A stretch of 64,000 nt of DNA from Neoasaia chiangmaiensis (GTDB taxonomy: Bacteria; Pseudomonadota; Alphaproteobacteria; Acetobacterales; Acetobacteraceae). This document shows positions 1 through 9,124 of this stretch, one piece after another. The stretch's first letter is position 1. The number at the start of each line of letters is the position of its first letter. The stretch is from assembly GCF_002005465.1 (NCBI RefSeq), contig NZ_CP014691.1, positions 434,001 to 498,000 on the forward strand. Direction: 5' to 3'. The notes beneath the pieces are model-generated. The model was not told the DNA's origin and searched no databases. It saw nothing but the letters and a program-made list of their open reading frames with translations. A program made the translations under genes and the position numbers.

Positions 1-1045
1 CCGTCACCTTATCGCCCCGGACCAGCCCAGCTTTCATGGCCGGACCGTTATGATCGACATCGACAATCTGCACCGAGCCGTCGCCATCATCGAGTGTTAC
101 GCCCAACCAGCCGTGATCGACATGCCCCGTGCGGCGCAATTCATCGACAATCGGCTCGACGATTTCCGAAGGAATACCGAAACCGATACCCACAGATCCG
201 CCAGTCGGCGAAACGATGGCAGCATTCACCGCGACGACTTGCCCACGCATGTTGAATGCCGGACCACCGGAATTGCCGGGATTGATTGGCGCGTCCAACT
301 GAAGAAAATCATCCAGCGAACCCGCACCGAGGTCACGTCCACGCGCCGAAACGATACCTGCGGTAACGGAAGAGCCAAACCCGAACGGATTACCGGCCAC
401 CAGTATCCAGTCTCCGACATCAACCTGGCGACTGTCCCCCCAGGCGACATAGGGAAGGGGCCTGGGCGTGTCGACCTTGATGACGGCGACGTCTGTGAGG
501 CTGTCCACGCCGACGAGTTTCGCCGGCAGTTCCTGTCCATTCGACAGGGAAACCGTCACGTTGTCAGCATCCCCGACCACGTGAGCATTCGTCACGATTA
601 TGCCTGAAGGATCGACGATGAAACCCGATCCCGCACCCAGAACCTCTTCCTGATGACGCCGCATTTTCTCCCGATACCGTTTCTCCAGAGGTGTTCCCTT
701 GATCTGCGGCGGGACACGGTTCTGTCCGTCATTACTGCTTTGCGTAATGGCGATGTTCACAACGGCAGGGATGACGTGCTTGACCAACGGTGAGAACGTC
801 AGCGGTCCGCTCGACACCAGGACGGGTGGCAGGGCAGGTGCGCCATTCGGCACAGGCGGTTGTGCCGGGATATGCACGGCTTCGGGCAGCTTCCCCGCCG
901 CATGAGTATCGCTGGTCGGTGTGGGTGCCATCAGCTTGGAGAGTAGCGACGGCATGGCCATGGCGTGTGTGCCACTTACACCAAGCGCGCCAAACGCGAC
1001 GCCTGCAAGCAACCGCCTTGATGCGGATTGGGTGAGGTAGCTCAC
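1..1045 (-). CDS. HtrA/DegP-family trypsin-like serine protease (3' end outside window)
   Basis: Periplasmic serine endoprotease of the Do/HtrA family, which degrades or refolds damaged envelope proteins. Read leftward from a GTG at 1045, the first about 30 residues form a signal-peptide-like segment (basic start, alanine/glycine core, Ala-Met-Ala). The catalytic His sits in TNAHVV (about residue 155), the Asp in LTDVAV (about 187) and the nucleophile in GNSGGP (Ser about 259). The start of a PDZ domain follows (HGWLGVTLDD) before the frame runs off the window edge, so any second PDZ domain is unseen. The GTG overlaps the TGA (1042-1044) of a frame that appears to be the displaced tail of the upstream transglycosylase gene, suggesting translational coupling. 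No strong ribosome-binding site is visible. The family assignment is secure; the exact paralogue (DegP, DegQ or DegS type) is not. Confidence 0.9.
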   Translation of the reverse strand, partial: MSYLTQSASRRLLAGVAFGALGVSGTHAMAMPSLLSKLMAPTPTSDTHAAGKLPEAVHIPAQPPVPNGAPALPPVLVSSGPLTFSPLVKHVIPAVVNIAITQSSNDGQNRVPPQIKGTPLEKRYREKMRRHQEEVLGAGSGFIVDPSGIIVTNAHVVGDADNVTVSLSNGQELPAKLVGVDSLTDVAVIKVDTPRPLPYVAWGDSRQVDVGDWILVAGNPFGFGSSVTAGIVSARGRDLGAGSLDDFLQLDAPINPGNSGGPAFNMRGQVVAVNAAIVSPTGGSVGIGFGIPSEIVEPIVDELRRTGHVDHGWLGVTLDDGDGSVQIVDVDHNGPAMKAGLVRGDKVT

Positions 1046-1138
1046 GAAGCAGCTTCTACAGTCGCGCATATCATCCGATCACGATAGCGCACTTCGGCAA
1101 GACTGCCATCCTCGGCTGCGAAATTCAGATAAAGTGTA

Positions 1139-1903
1139 TCAGCGTTGCCATGCGAGGCGGGTGGGGGAAAGACGATAGGCCGCCAGGCTGCGTCCTTCTG
1201 TCCCGCTTGGGTTCGTTGTGGACAGAGTGGGATTGAACTGACGAACGACATGCGGTGGTGGTGCGAAAGCGGCACCTGCGAACGGCCGTCCGCGATAGGC
1301 AACCGTCTGTGTCGTCGCCACAGGCGACGCGGGCATGGAGGAAAACGGCCATGCCTCGTCACGCTGACCCCACACGGCCATCACGCGCCGAGCGTAATCC
1401 TGGCCGAATTCGGGCGTCAGAGAGTGATAGGCGGCCGTCGCAGCCGTCCACGCATGGAAGCGATCAAACAGGTCGGTGAGAAAACGTGCGCCATAATGTG
1501 CGTTCGTTATGGGATCGAACGCTTCATCGAGCGATGAGAACGCATCAGGGTGATGGTGAAGATTGATCTGAAGGCAGCCGACATCGATTGAATTGATACC
1601 GTGTGCAAGGAAGGCGTGCGCGGCCGCTATCGCTTCTTCCTTGGATTCGTAGAAATATCCTTGGCCCTGGGCATTGATTGTCCATGGCCAGGCCATAAGG
1701 TGATGAGCGTCATCCGGCCGGCCACTTTCCACTTTGCTGATCGAATCAAGCAGCCTCAACGGAATATGCATAGCGCGCTCTGCATCGGCGACGGCCGCCT
1801 GACAGGTATTCGACGTTTCCGATGCAACCGCTCCGGCAGGACAGGCACAAGCAAGAATTGCTGACATAACGAGGAAGACGATCCGCAACATCCGGCGGAT
1901 CAT
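1139..1903 (-). CDS. lytic transglycosylase (SLT domain), probable 3' frameshift
   Basis: Exported peptidoglycan lytic transglycosylase. The 254-residue frame has an N-terminal signal peptide ending near the AVAS-ET junction. It then has an SLT-type catalytic domain with the expected glutamate in KVESG (about residue 59), a GCLQIN motif near residue 110 and a downstream AAYHS segment typical of the fold. After about residue 235 the frame ends in a short basic tail that does not resemble the rest. A protein-like segment continues in another frame from roughly 1200 down to the TGA at 1042-1044, which overlaps the htrA start. I infer that a one-base shift (net +1 in the reading direction) around 1185-1215 displaced the true C-terminus. 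The catalytic domain itself is intact. It sits between isocitrate dehydrogenase and htrA on the same strand. Confidence 0.85.
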   Translation of the reverse strand: MIRRMLRIVFLVMSAILACACPAGAVASETSNTCQAAVADAERAMHIPLRLLDSISKVESGRPDDAHHLMAWPWTINAQGQGYFYESKEEAIAAAHAFLAHGINSIDVGCLQINLHHHPDAFSSLDEAFDPITNAHYGARFLTDLFDRFHAWTAATAAYHSLTPEFGQDYARRVMAVWGQRDEAWPFSSMPASPVATTQTVAYRGRPFAGAAFAPPPHVVRQFNPTLSTTNPSGTEGRSLAAYRLSPTRLAWQR

Positions 1904-1932
1904 TCCTCAACATGATTGAAAAATCGTAAAGA

Positions 1933-2958
1933 TCAGCGCAGTGCCTGCGCCAGTGCCTGCGTCAATTCCTTTGTTGTTGCCTGTCCGCCCAGATCGCGCG
2001 TCCGCACACTGTCGCGGTGCACGACCTTCTCAATGGCGTCATCCAGACGATGCGAAAGGTCGAACCGCCCGACATGGGCCAGCATCAGACTCGATGCCAT
2101 CAGCAACGCCAATGGATTGGCAATGCCCTGTCCGGCAATATCCGGCGCCGAACCGTGGACCGCCTCGAAAACGGCGGCTTTCGTGCCGATATTGGCACCT
2201 GGCGCCATGCCCAGCCCCCCGACAAGACCCGCCGTCAGATCCGAAAGGATGTCGCCGAACAGATTGGTTGTGACGATGACATCGTATTTCCATGGATCGG
2301 TGACGAGTTGCATGGCGCAAGCATCGACAATTCGTTCCTCGACAGCAATCCGGCCCGCATACTCCGCGGCAACACGGCGCCCTTCCTCAAGGAAGATACC
2401 GCTGAATATCTTCAGAATATTGGCCTTGTGAACCAACGTCACCTTCTTGCGACCATTCGCCAGGGCGTACTCAAACGCAAACCTGACAATACGGGCGCAT
2501 TCGCGCCGGGAGTTAAAGCCCGCCCCGTAGGCCAGTCCTTTCGGATCGTCGCCATCGGGAAGGTAGTGCTCCATCGCAGCATAAAGGCCCTCGATGTTTT
2601 CCCGCACGACCACCAGGTCGATATTGTCGAACCGGCAGCCGGATACGACCGTCTTTGTCGGGCGCAGATTGGCGTAGAGACCGAATTCCTGCCGCATGGT
2701 CACGTTGACCGACTTGAAACCCTGCCCGACAGGCGTGGTGAGCGGTCCTTTCAGGGCCAACCCCGTACGGCGAATACTTTCCAAGGTGGGCTCGGGCAGC
2801 GGTACGCCATGCGCCTCGATACCGGCCAGACCGCCGCTTTGCCGGTCCCAGGCGAAGGGCGCACCCAGGACATCCAACAGCTCAACGACGGCTGCCGTGA
2901 TTTCGGGGCCGATACCGTCCCCCTCGATCAGCGTGGCGGGAATTGCATTATCGGCCAT
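1933..2958 (-). CDS. NAD-dependent isocitrate dehydrogenase (isocitrate/isopropylmalate dehydrogenase family)
   Basis: Oxidatively decarboxylates isocitrate to 2-oxoglutarate in the TCA cycle. The 341-residue protein has the family core. Near its N-terminus is IEGDGIGPE. The substrate loop SVNVTMRQ is followed by LYANLRP, where the serine and asparagine favour isocitrate over isopropylmalate. Further on are the RENIEGLY segment, the Lys/Asp metal-binding region (NLFGDILSDL) and the EAVHGSAPDIAG nucleotide loop. I chose the ATG at 2958, preceded by AAAGG, rather than the upstream start at 3009, because the latter would run into the peptidase gene. This single-subunit, about 340-residue type resembles the mitochondrial NAD enzyme rather than the larger NADP Icd. 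It lies 17 bp downstream of the aminopeptidase P gene, in the same leftward run. Confidence 0.88.
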   Translation of the reverse strand: MADNAIPATLIEGDGIGPEITAAVVELLDVLGAPFAWDRQSGGLAGIEAHGVPLPEPTLESIRRTGLALKGPLTTPVGQGFKSVNVTMRQEFGLYANLRPTKTVVSGCRFDNIDLVVVRENIEGLYAAMEHYLPDGDDPKGLAYGAGFNSRRECARIVRFAFEYALANGRKKVTLVHKANILKIFSGIFLEEGRRVAAEYAGRIAVEERIVDACAMQLVTDPWKYDVIVTTNLFGDILSDLTAGLVGGLGMAPGANIGTKAAVFEAVHGSAPDIAGQGIANPLALLMASSLMLAHVGRFDLSHRLDDAIEKVVHRDSVRTRDLGGQATTKELTQALAQALR

Positions 2959-2975
2959 GAGGAAAACCTTTCGTC

Positions 2976-4745
2976 TCAGTTCAGCGGAGCGCAGGCGGTC
3001 GTCAGCCATGCGCGTGTGTCAGGATCGAGCAGCGGACCGATTCGCCGAAGCGTTTCCGTATGGTAGGAATCCAGCCAGGCGCGCTCGTCCGGCAGGAGCA
3101 GGGACGCATCGATCAACTGCCGATCAAAAGGTGCGAAACCCAGAACCTCGAATTCGAGGAAGCGTCCGGATTGACCAACCGAGGCCGGACGAACAAGCAG
3201 GAGGTTTTCCAGCCGAATGCCGTATTGGCCCGCTTCATAGTAGCCAGGTTCATTGGAAATGATCATGCCTGCCTGCAGGGCAACGGGTCGCGCAACGGCG
3301 GAAATATTCTGCGGCCCTTCATGAACCGACAGGTAACTGCCAATCCCATGGCCCGTTCCATGATCGTAATCCAGCCCGGCCTGCCAAAGATACTGACGTG
3401 CGAGAACATCGAGCCGGTGACCCGTCACGCCATTCGGGAAACGTGCGCGACTCAAGGCGATATTGCCTTTCAGAACGCGTGTGAAGGCTTCGCTGATCGC
3501 ACTGGGCGGAAGCTCCGGTCCAGTCCATATCGTGCGCGTGACATCTGTCGTGCCGGCAGGATACTGGCCGCCACTATCGATCAGATAGATGGTATCAGGC
3601 CCAAGCACCCGATCCTTGCCCGGCAGTGCGCGATAGTGCGGCAAGGCTGCATTGGGACCCACGCCCGAAATGGCCGGAAAACTCTCCCCGCGATAGTCGG
3701 CATCCTCCGCCCGGAAACGATCCAGACGTTCAGCCAGCTCGGTCTCACGCAGACCGACACCATGCAGGGTCACGAAATGCAGGAAGCGACATAGCGCAGC
3801 CGAATCCGTCAGATGCGCCTGTCGCGCGCCCTCCTGCTCGACCACATTCTTGCTGGCCTTCAGCAAAACGGAAGGGTCGGCGCCGCGACTGATCGAGGAA
3901 CCTGCGTCATTGAGCGTTTGAACGAACCATGCCGAGACACCCTGCGGATCCAGCCGGACGCGCCGACCGGCCAGCCCCCGCAGCCGGTCTTCCAGTGAAT
4001 CGGCCGGATAGACCGTCACGTGAGCGCCGAAATCGGCTTTCGCAGCGTCAGAAAGACGCGTTTCGTCAATGAAAATCTCGGCATCGCCCGTGTCGTGCAA
4101 GATACCGAAAGCCAGCGCGACCGGCGTGTTCGGCACATCGTCGGCCCGAATATTGAGAAGCCATGCCAGGCAGGTCGGATCGCCGACGATCAATGCCTGC
4201 TCGCCATTCTCCTTGAGCAAGGCCGCAATACGCGCGCGTTTGTCGGCGCTCCTTTCGCCGCTCAGCCTCTCCGGATGGAACTGAACCGTGCTCGCCGGCG
4301 GAGCGGGACGGTCCGACCATGCGATATCGACAGGATTATCGGTCAGAGCGACGAACTCGTATCCGTCACCCTGCAACGCCTGCAAGCCGCTTTCGCCAAT
4401 CAGGCGAGGATCGTAGCCGATCCTCAAATCGCGTGCGTTCGCGCTCAGCCATGCCGAAGGCGGCTCCTGCGTGATATGGCGCTTTTCCCAGAGCGCCTTG
4501 TCTACCTGCTCGGCAAGCTGCTCCGTATAGCGACCATCCGAGAAAACGGCGGCCTTATCCGGCAAGACAAGAGCCAGACCCGCACTGCCGGTAAACCCCG
4601 TCAACCATGCGAGCCGCTCGGCATAAGGTGCTACATATTCCCCCAGGAACTCGTCTCCGCGCGGCAGCACGAAACCATCGACACCTTGCACTGAAAGATT
4701 GTGACGCACGTCGGCAAGACGCTGGTCGGGAGGGATGCTGCTCAT
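2976..4745 (-). CDS. pepP: Xaa-Pro aminopeptidase (aminopeptidase P, M24B)
   Basis: Cytoplasmic dimetal peptidase that removes N-terminal residues preceding proline. At 589 residues it matches the long three-domain form: two creatinase-like N-terminal domains (GEYVAPYAERLAWLTGF near residue 40) and a pita-bread catalytic domain. Metal ligands can be seen in order: Asp in YLIDSGGQY and TTDVTRT (around residues 390-405), His in DHGTGHGIG (around 470), Glu in ISNEPGYY (around 505) and the final Glu in RLENLLLV. The ATG at 4745 is followed 15 bp upstream by the end of the acetyltransferase gene, consistent with one transcript. Assignment to the family is firm; the substrate range is inferred. Confidence 0.93.
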   Translation of the reverse strand: MSSIPPDQRLADVRHNLSVQGVDGFVLPRGDEFLGEYVAPYAERLAWLTGFTGSAGLALVLPDKAAVFSDGRYTEQLAEQVDKALWEKRHITQEPPSAWLSANARDLRIGYDPRLIGESGLQALQGDGYEFVALTDNPVDIAWSDRPAPPASTVQFHPERLSGERSADKRARIAALLKENGEQALIVGDPTCLAWLLNIRADDVPNTPVALAFGILHDTGDAEIFIDETRLSDAAKADFGAHVTVYPADSLEDRLRGLAGRRVRLDPQGVSAWFVQTLNDAGSSISRGADPSVLLKASKNVVEQEGARQAHLTDSAALCRFLHFVTLHGVGLRETELAERLDRFRAEDADYRGESFPAISGVGPNAALPHYRALPGKDRVLGPDTIYLIDSGGQYPAGTTDVTRTIWTGPELPPSAISEAFTRVLKGNIALSRARFPNGVTGHRLDVLARQYLWQAGLDYDHGTGHGIGSYLSVHEGPQNISAVARPVALQAGMIISNEPGYYEAGQYGIRLENLLLVRPASVGQSGRFLEFEVLGFAPFDRQLIDASLLLPDERAWLDSYHTETLRRIGPLLDPDTRAWLTTACAPLN

Positions 4746-4760
4746 GGATTGTGATCTCTT

Positions 4761-5270
4761 CTAATGCGTGTCGCTGTCCAGCAGACGATACATGAACACC
4801 AGGTCAAGCCAACGCCCGAACTTGCGCCCCAACTCCGGCAAGACCGAACTGGTCTCGAAGCCGGCCCTCCGATGCAACGCGATCGACGCCACATTACTGG
4901 CGGTGATCGCGCCAATCATCACATGCAATCCCGCCATTTCGGCGCGCGACAACAACTCGTCCAGCAGCAGACCACCAATGCCCTGCCGCCGCGCATGGAA
5001 TGCGACATATACGGAGTGCTCGACTGTCAGGGCATAGCCCTCGAAAGCGCGAAACGGTCCATAGGACGCAAATCCCAGAACGCTTCCCTCGTCATCGGTC
5101 GCGACAACAACCGGCCAACCGGCAGCCTGTCGGGTCGCAAGCCAGGCATGGCGCTGCTCGAAAGTCAGAAGCGTTTCCGTCCAGATCGTATCCGACGTGC
5201 GGATGGCATCGTTCGCGATCTCCAGGATCGCCGGCACATCTTTCTCGTCCGCGTCGCGCAGACTAACCAC
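4761..5270 (-). CDS. GNAT N-acetyltransferase, phosphinothricin/methionine-sulfone acetyltransferase-like
   Basis: A 169-residue single-domain GNAT enzyme of the Pat/MnaT group, which N-acetylates small amino-acid-like substrates using acetyl-CoA. The acetyl-CoA loop is seen in HARRQGIGGLLLDELL, preceded by HSVYV and followed by the ITASNVASIALHRRAGFE helix typical of this subgroup. I place the start at the GTG at 5270, whose second base pair region overlaps the prmA stop codon (5263-5265), giving an eight-base overlap and translational coupling. The longer open frame to 5525 is only an out-of-frame reading of prmA. Whether the cell uses it against methionine derivatives or toxic analogues cannot be told from sequence. 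Confidence 0.85.
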   Translation of the reverse strand: MVSLRDADEKDVPAILEIANDAIRTSDTIWTETLLTFEQRHAWLATRQAAGWPVVVATDDEGSVLGFASYGPFRAFEGYALTVEHSVYVAFHARRQGIGGLLLDELLSRAEMAGLHVMIGAITASNVASIALHRRAGFETSSVLPELGRKFGRWLDLVFMYRLLDSDTH

Positions 5271-6159
5271 GGCGACGCAGCACCAGTGTCGTCCACTCAC
5301 CCTCCCGGTAGCGTCGTTCCAGCACCAACCCCTGACGACGGTGGGCGGCCAGCACCATCGGGGCCTGCGTATCGAGCAGGCCAGCCAGGATCGCCGTCCC
5401 GCCGGGAGCAAGATTGTTAGCCAGATCGCGCGCCATCTTGCAGAGAGGGCGGGCCAGGATATTGGCGAAAACCAGATCGTATGGACGGTTTGCCCGCACG
5501 GCCGGCGTTCGCCATCCGTTACCATGGCGACAGGTCAACAACGGCCCCAACCCATTGTCAGCGGCGTTGGCGGCGCTGACGCGAACCGACCACGGCTCGA
5601 TATCGACAGCCAGAACCGGGCGATGCAACAATTTCGCGGCCGCCATGGCCAGAATGCCGGATCCACAGCCCATATCCAGAATGCGTTGCGGCTTGCGATA
5701 GGCCACGTCTTCCAATGCCCTCAGGCAACCGCGCGTCGAACCATGCTCGCCCGAGCCGAAAGCGATGCCGGCGTCCAGCGTGATAGTCAGTCGCGCACGG
5801 GAGTGGCTACGATCGAGATGCGTGCCACGAATCGCGAAGCGTCGACCGACCGTCTGCTCCGGAAAGGCTTCATAGGTGCGCGCAAGCCAGCCTTCGGCTT
5901 CGGTGCGCTGGCGGGTCAGCGCGACATCCACGCCAGTCATCAACCGTGCAAGCGTTAGGGCGCGATCCAGTTCGGCCTCGCCATGGCCGATATCCTTCAC
6001 ACCCTCGATACGCCAGACACACTGCGTATCGTCCGCCTCGAAGATGCCCACGGTCGTGCAGACCGAAGCGAGCGCCTGTTCGAACAAGGGCACGGCGTCG
6101 TCACCGACCGTGACCGATATGGTCTCCAGCGCGGAAGCATGTCGGCGGGGGGCGCTCAT
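5263..6159 (-). CDS. prmA: ribosomal protein L11 methyltransferase
   Basis: SAM-dependent methyltransferase that modifies ribosomal protein L11. The 298-residue length matches the family. An N-terminal ferredoxin-like substrate-recognition domain is followed by a Rossmann methyltransferase domain with LDMGCGSGILAMAA (motif I, about residues 160-175), an acidic motif II ending (AVDIEPW) and the NILARPL motif in place of the usual NPPY-like tetrad. An FGSGEHGSTRGCL segment upstream of motif I is characteristic of PrmA, with Glu and Ser in place of the more usual residues. The start ATG overlaps the uvrD stop by an ATGA junction, so the two are co-translated. Confidence 0.92.
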   Translation of the reverse strand: MSAPRRHASALETISVTVGDDAVPLFEQALASVCTTVGIFEADDTQCVWRIEGVKDIGHGEAELDRALTLARLMTGVDVALTRQRTEAEGWLARTYEAFPEQTVGRRFAIRGTHLDRSHSRARLTITLDAGIAFGSGEHGSTRGCLRALEDVAYRKPQRILDMGCGSGILAMAAAKLLHRPVLAVDIEPWSVRVSAANAADNGLGPLLTCRHGNGWRTPAVRANRPYDLVFANILARPLCKMARDLANNLAPGGTAILAGLLDTQAPMVLAAHRRQGLVLERRYREGEWTTLVLRRRG

Positions 6160-8444
6160 ACCGCGACCTCAACAAAACTCGCCATCACTCTTTTCTCACC
6201 TGCCTTCTCGAATTGCACCTGCAGCCGATCCACATCCACGTCGGTCACGATGCCATAGCCGAATTTCTGATGAAATACGCGCGTGCCGACCGTAATATCC
6301 GTCGGGGAAGCGTCATAGACGTCCGTCACGCGTGGCGCATGGCCATAATTGGGGCGCCGGCTGCTTACAGGCCCGAAGGCGAAAACAGATGGCTGGGCCG
6401 CCGTCAGGCGGCGCTCCTGCATGGCCTGGCCGCTATGCTCCACGTAATCGGCCGGAATTTCTTCGATGAAACGGCTTGGAATGGCGTCCTGCCAGTTGGC
6501 ATAGATACGCCGGCGGGCCGCATGCAGGACGGTCGCGCGACGTCGCGCGCGTGTCAGTCCGACATAGGCCAGCCGTCTCTCTTCCTCGAGACTCTTGAGC
6601 CCCCCTTCATCCAGACTTCGCTGTGACGGGAACACACCTTCCTCCCAACCGGGAAGAAACACGCTGTCGAACTCCAGCCCCTTTGCGCCATGCAGCGTCA
6701 TAAGACTGACCTTGTCTTCCGCCGCGCTGTCTTCAGCTTCCGTCACCAGCGCAACATGTTCGAGAAAGCCTTCGAGTGACTGGAAGTCACCAATCGCCCG
6801 CAGCAATTCCTTGATGTTGTCCAGCCGTCCCGGCGCTTCGGGTGACTTGTCCTCGCGCCACATCGCAAGATAGCCGACGTCTTCAAGCAACTGCTCGACG
6901 GCCACCACCTGTCCCTCGCGTGCGAGGGTTTCAGTCGCGCGTTCGAAACCCTGCATCAGGGACTGCAACGCTGCCTTCGATTTGCCCTTGGCCGTTCCAT
7001 CGGCCATCTGCCTGGCGACGGCGGCCGTCAGCGGTCCCTTGATCTGGCGTGCTTCGAGATGCAGCTTCTGCAACGCCGCCGTCCCGACGCCACGTCGCGG
7101 CACGTTGACGATACGCTCGAAAGCCAGATCGTCGGCCGGCTGGGCCAGAACACGCATATAGGCCAGACAGTCACGGATTTCCGCGCGTTCATAGAAGCGT
7201 AGCCCACCGACAACGCGATAGGGCAGGCCCCGCGTCATCAGTTGTTCCTCGAAAGGCCGCGTCTGGAAGCCGGCACGCATCAGGATGGCGATTTCAGACA
7301 AGGGATGACCGTCCGCGCGCAGGCGCTCGATGGCACCGGCAACGACACGCGCTTCCTCATCCGAATCCCAGACGCTGACGACCTGAACCTTTTCGCCATG
7401 CGCATCTTCGCGCCCTGGACGCAACGTCTTGCCCAGACGACCGTCGTTGTGCGCGATCAGACCCGCCGCCGCCGCCAGGATTTGGGCCGTCGAGCGATAG
7501 TTTCGCTCCAGACGCACGACCTTGGCCCCCGGGAAATCCCGCTCGAAACGCAGGATATTCTCGACCTCCGCACCACGCCAGGAATAGATCGACTGGTCGT
7601 CATCCCCGACACAGGCAATATTTGACGGCTGCCCCGCTCGCTTGGCCAGCAGGCGCAGCCAGAGATACTGGATCGTGTTCGTATCCTGATACTCGTCGAC
7701 GAGTATGTAGCGGAACAAGCGGTGGTATTGCGCCAGCACATCGGGACGCGTGCGCATGATCTCGGTCATGTGCAACATCAGATCGCCGAAATCGCAGGCA
7801 TTCACCGCAATGAGACGCGCCTGATAATCCGCATAGACGCGCCGCGCGCAACCACCGCCGAACTCGCTATCCTCTGCCGGCGTTACGCGATCAGGCGTTA
7901 GTCCGCGATCCTTCCAGCGTTGAATGACGCCAAGCATGCCCTGTGGCGGCCAACGCTTGGTATCGACCCGATAGGGCTCCATGACCTGCTTGACCAGCCG
8001 AAGCTGGTCGTCCGTATCGAGGATGGTGAAACCCGTCGTCAGCCCGACATACTCGGCGTGACGGCGCAGCATCCGCGCACAGATCGAGTGGAACGTCCCG
8101 AGCCACAAACCTTCCACCGGGCCGCCAAGCAGCGCGCCGACACGATCGCGCATCTCACGCGCGGCCTTATTGGTGAAGGTGACCGCCAGAATCTGATGCG
8201 GGCGTGCATGGCCGGTCAGGAGGATATGCGCGAAACGCGTCGTCAGGACGCGCGTCTTGCCTGTCCCGGCGCCGGCAAGGATCAACAACGGGCCGTCGAT
8301 CGTCTCGATCGCCTGCCGTTGCTCCGGGTTGAGGCGTTCGAGATAATCCGGCTGGCCGGAAACGGGCGAGGGAGGAAGCGGGGATTGCGTCACAACCCGG
8401 ATATAGAGTGTGATGAGGCCATGGCCAAATCCCTTTTTGTTCAC
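6156..8444 (-). CDS. uvrD: ATP-dependent DNA helicase UvrD/PcrA
   Basis: Superfamily 1A 3'-5' helicase acting in nucleotide excision and mismatch repair. Motifs in order: Q-motif LNPEQRQAI, Walker A GAGTGKT (about residue 60), Ia VTFTNKAA, II VDEYQDTN (about 250), III GDDDQSIYSWRG, IV LERNYRS, V LMTLHGAKGLEF and VI YVGLTRAR. A C-terminal Tudor-like tail (GTRVFHQKFGYGIV) is present, as in PcrA/UvrD. The longest frame starts at a GTG at 8444, 14 bp from the divergent radC-like gene. A second GTG at 8393 lies just before the conserved region and is an equally plausible start giving 745 residues; neither has a strong ribosome-binding site. Confidence 0.93.
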   Translation of the reverse strand: MNKKGFGHGLITLYIRVVTQSPLPPSPVSGQPDYLERLNPEQRQAIETIDGPLLILAGAGTGKTRVLTTRFAHILLTGHARPHQILAVTFTNKAAREMRDRVGALLGGPVEGLWLGTFHSICARMLRRHAEYVGLTTGFTILDTDDQLRLVKQVMEPYRVDTKRWPPQGMLGVIQRWKDRGLTPDRVTPAEDSEFGGGCARRVYADYQARLIAVNACDFGDLMLHMTEIMRTRPDVLAQYHRLFRYILVDEYQDTNTIQYLWLRLLAKRAGQPSNIACVGDDDQSIYSWRGAEVENILRFERDFPGAKVVRLERNYRSTAQILAAAAGLIAHNDGRLGKTLRPGREDAHGEKVQVVSVWDSDEEARVVAGAIERLRADGHPLSEIAILMRAGFQTRPFEEQLMTRGLPYRVVGGLRFYERAEIRDCLAYMRVLAQPADDLAFERIVNVPRRGVGTAALQKLHLEARQIKGPLTAAVARQMADGTAKGKSKAALQSLMQGFERATETLAREGQVVAVEQLLEDVGYLAMWREDKSPEAPGRLDNIKELLRAIGDFQSLEGFLEHVALVTEAEDSAAEDKVSLMTLHGAKGLEFDSVFLPGWEEGVFPSQRSLDEGGLKSLEEERRLAYVGLTRARRRATVLHAARRRIYANWQDAIPSRFIEEIPADYVEHSGQAMQERRLTAAQPSVFAFGPVSSRRPNYGHAPRVTDVYDASPTDITVGTRVFHQKFGYGIVTDVDVDRLQVQFEKAGEKRVMASFVEVAV

Positions 8445-8458
8445 CCCGTCCGATAAAC

Positions 8459-9124
8459 ATGTCCGGTTTCACATCGACAGGCCCGCAAGGTCATCGGGCA
8501 CGCATGCGCGCCCGCATCCTGGCGAACGGTGCATCGTCGCTGGCAGATTATGAACTGCTGGAGATGCTGCTGTTTTTCGGCATTCCGCGGCGCGATACGA
8601 AGCCGATGGCCAAGGCACTCCTGCAGCGTTTCGGCACATTGCTGGACGTTTTTCGTGCAACGCGGCATGCCTTGGGCGAGATGGGGCTGAGCGAGGACGC
8701 GATCCGGGCGATTCGTCTTCCGGCCATCGCAGCCGAACGGCTGAGCGGTGCGGAGACGCGGATCAGGCCCGGTCTCGGCAATTGGGCGCAGTTGAGCGCC
8801 TATGTCGACATCGCCCTTCTCGGCGCCGTGAAGGGTCAGTTGCGCATCCTTTTCCTCGACAATCGCAACCGCCTGATTGCCGATGAACCCGTTGTCGTCG
8901 CCGATGGCCCATCGCCGGTACTGCGCCGCGCGCTGACATTGAATGCGACGGCGCTGATCGGTCTGGCCTACATGCCGCAGGCGCCGCTCGCATGGGCGCG
9001 GGACCACGCCATCGCCATACGCGACCTTGAGGACGGGGCCCGCGTCCTGTCGATTGCCCTGCATGATGTCATGGTCGCCGGAGAGGGAGAGCCGATTAGC
9101 CTGCGTCAGGAGGGATTGCTTTAA
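8459..9124 (+). CDS. RadC-like protein with degenerate JAMM motif
   Basis: A 221-residue RadC-family (UPF0758) protein. The N-terminal helix-hairpin-helix part is well kept (GHRARMRARIL, ADYELLEMLLF, RRDTKPMAKALL). So is the start of the MPN domain (LRILFLDNRNRLIADE). The diagnostic metal-binding HNHPSGDPTPS segment, however, is replaced by AYMPQAPLAWA, so both histidines and the aspartate ligand are missing. By comparison with the intact copy at 9889-10617 this protein cannot bind the JAMM zinc in the usual way and is probably a non-catalytic paralogue. The reading frame is uninterrupted over full length, which argues for retained function. It is divergent from uvrD and overlaps the convergent HAD gene by four bases. 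Confidence 0.82.
   Translation: MSGFTSTGPQGHRARMRARILANGASSLADYELLEMLLFFGIPRRDTKPMAKALLQRFGTLLDVFRATRHALGEMGLSEDAIRAIRLPAIAAERLSGAETRIRPGLGNWAQLSAYVDIALLGAVKGQLRILFLDNRNRLIADEPVVVADGPSPVLRRALTLNATALIGLAYMPQAPLAWARDHAIAIRDLEDGARVLSIALHDVMVAGEGEPISLRQEGLL

Noticed and set aside
2017-3066. 349-residue open frame on the plus strand opposite isocitrate dehydrogenase
   Set aside because: Antisense shadow of a conserved gene; composition is arginine/proline-rich with no recognisable domain.
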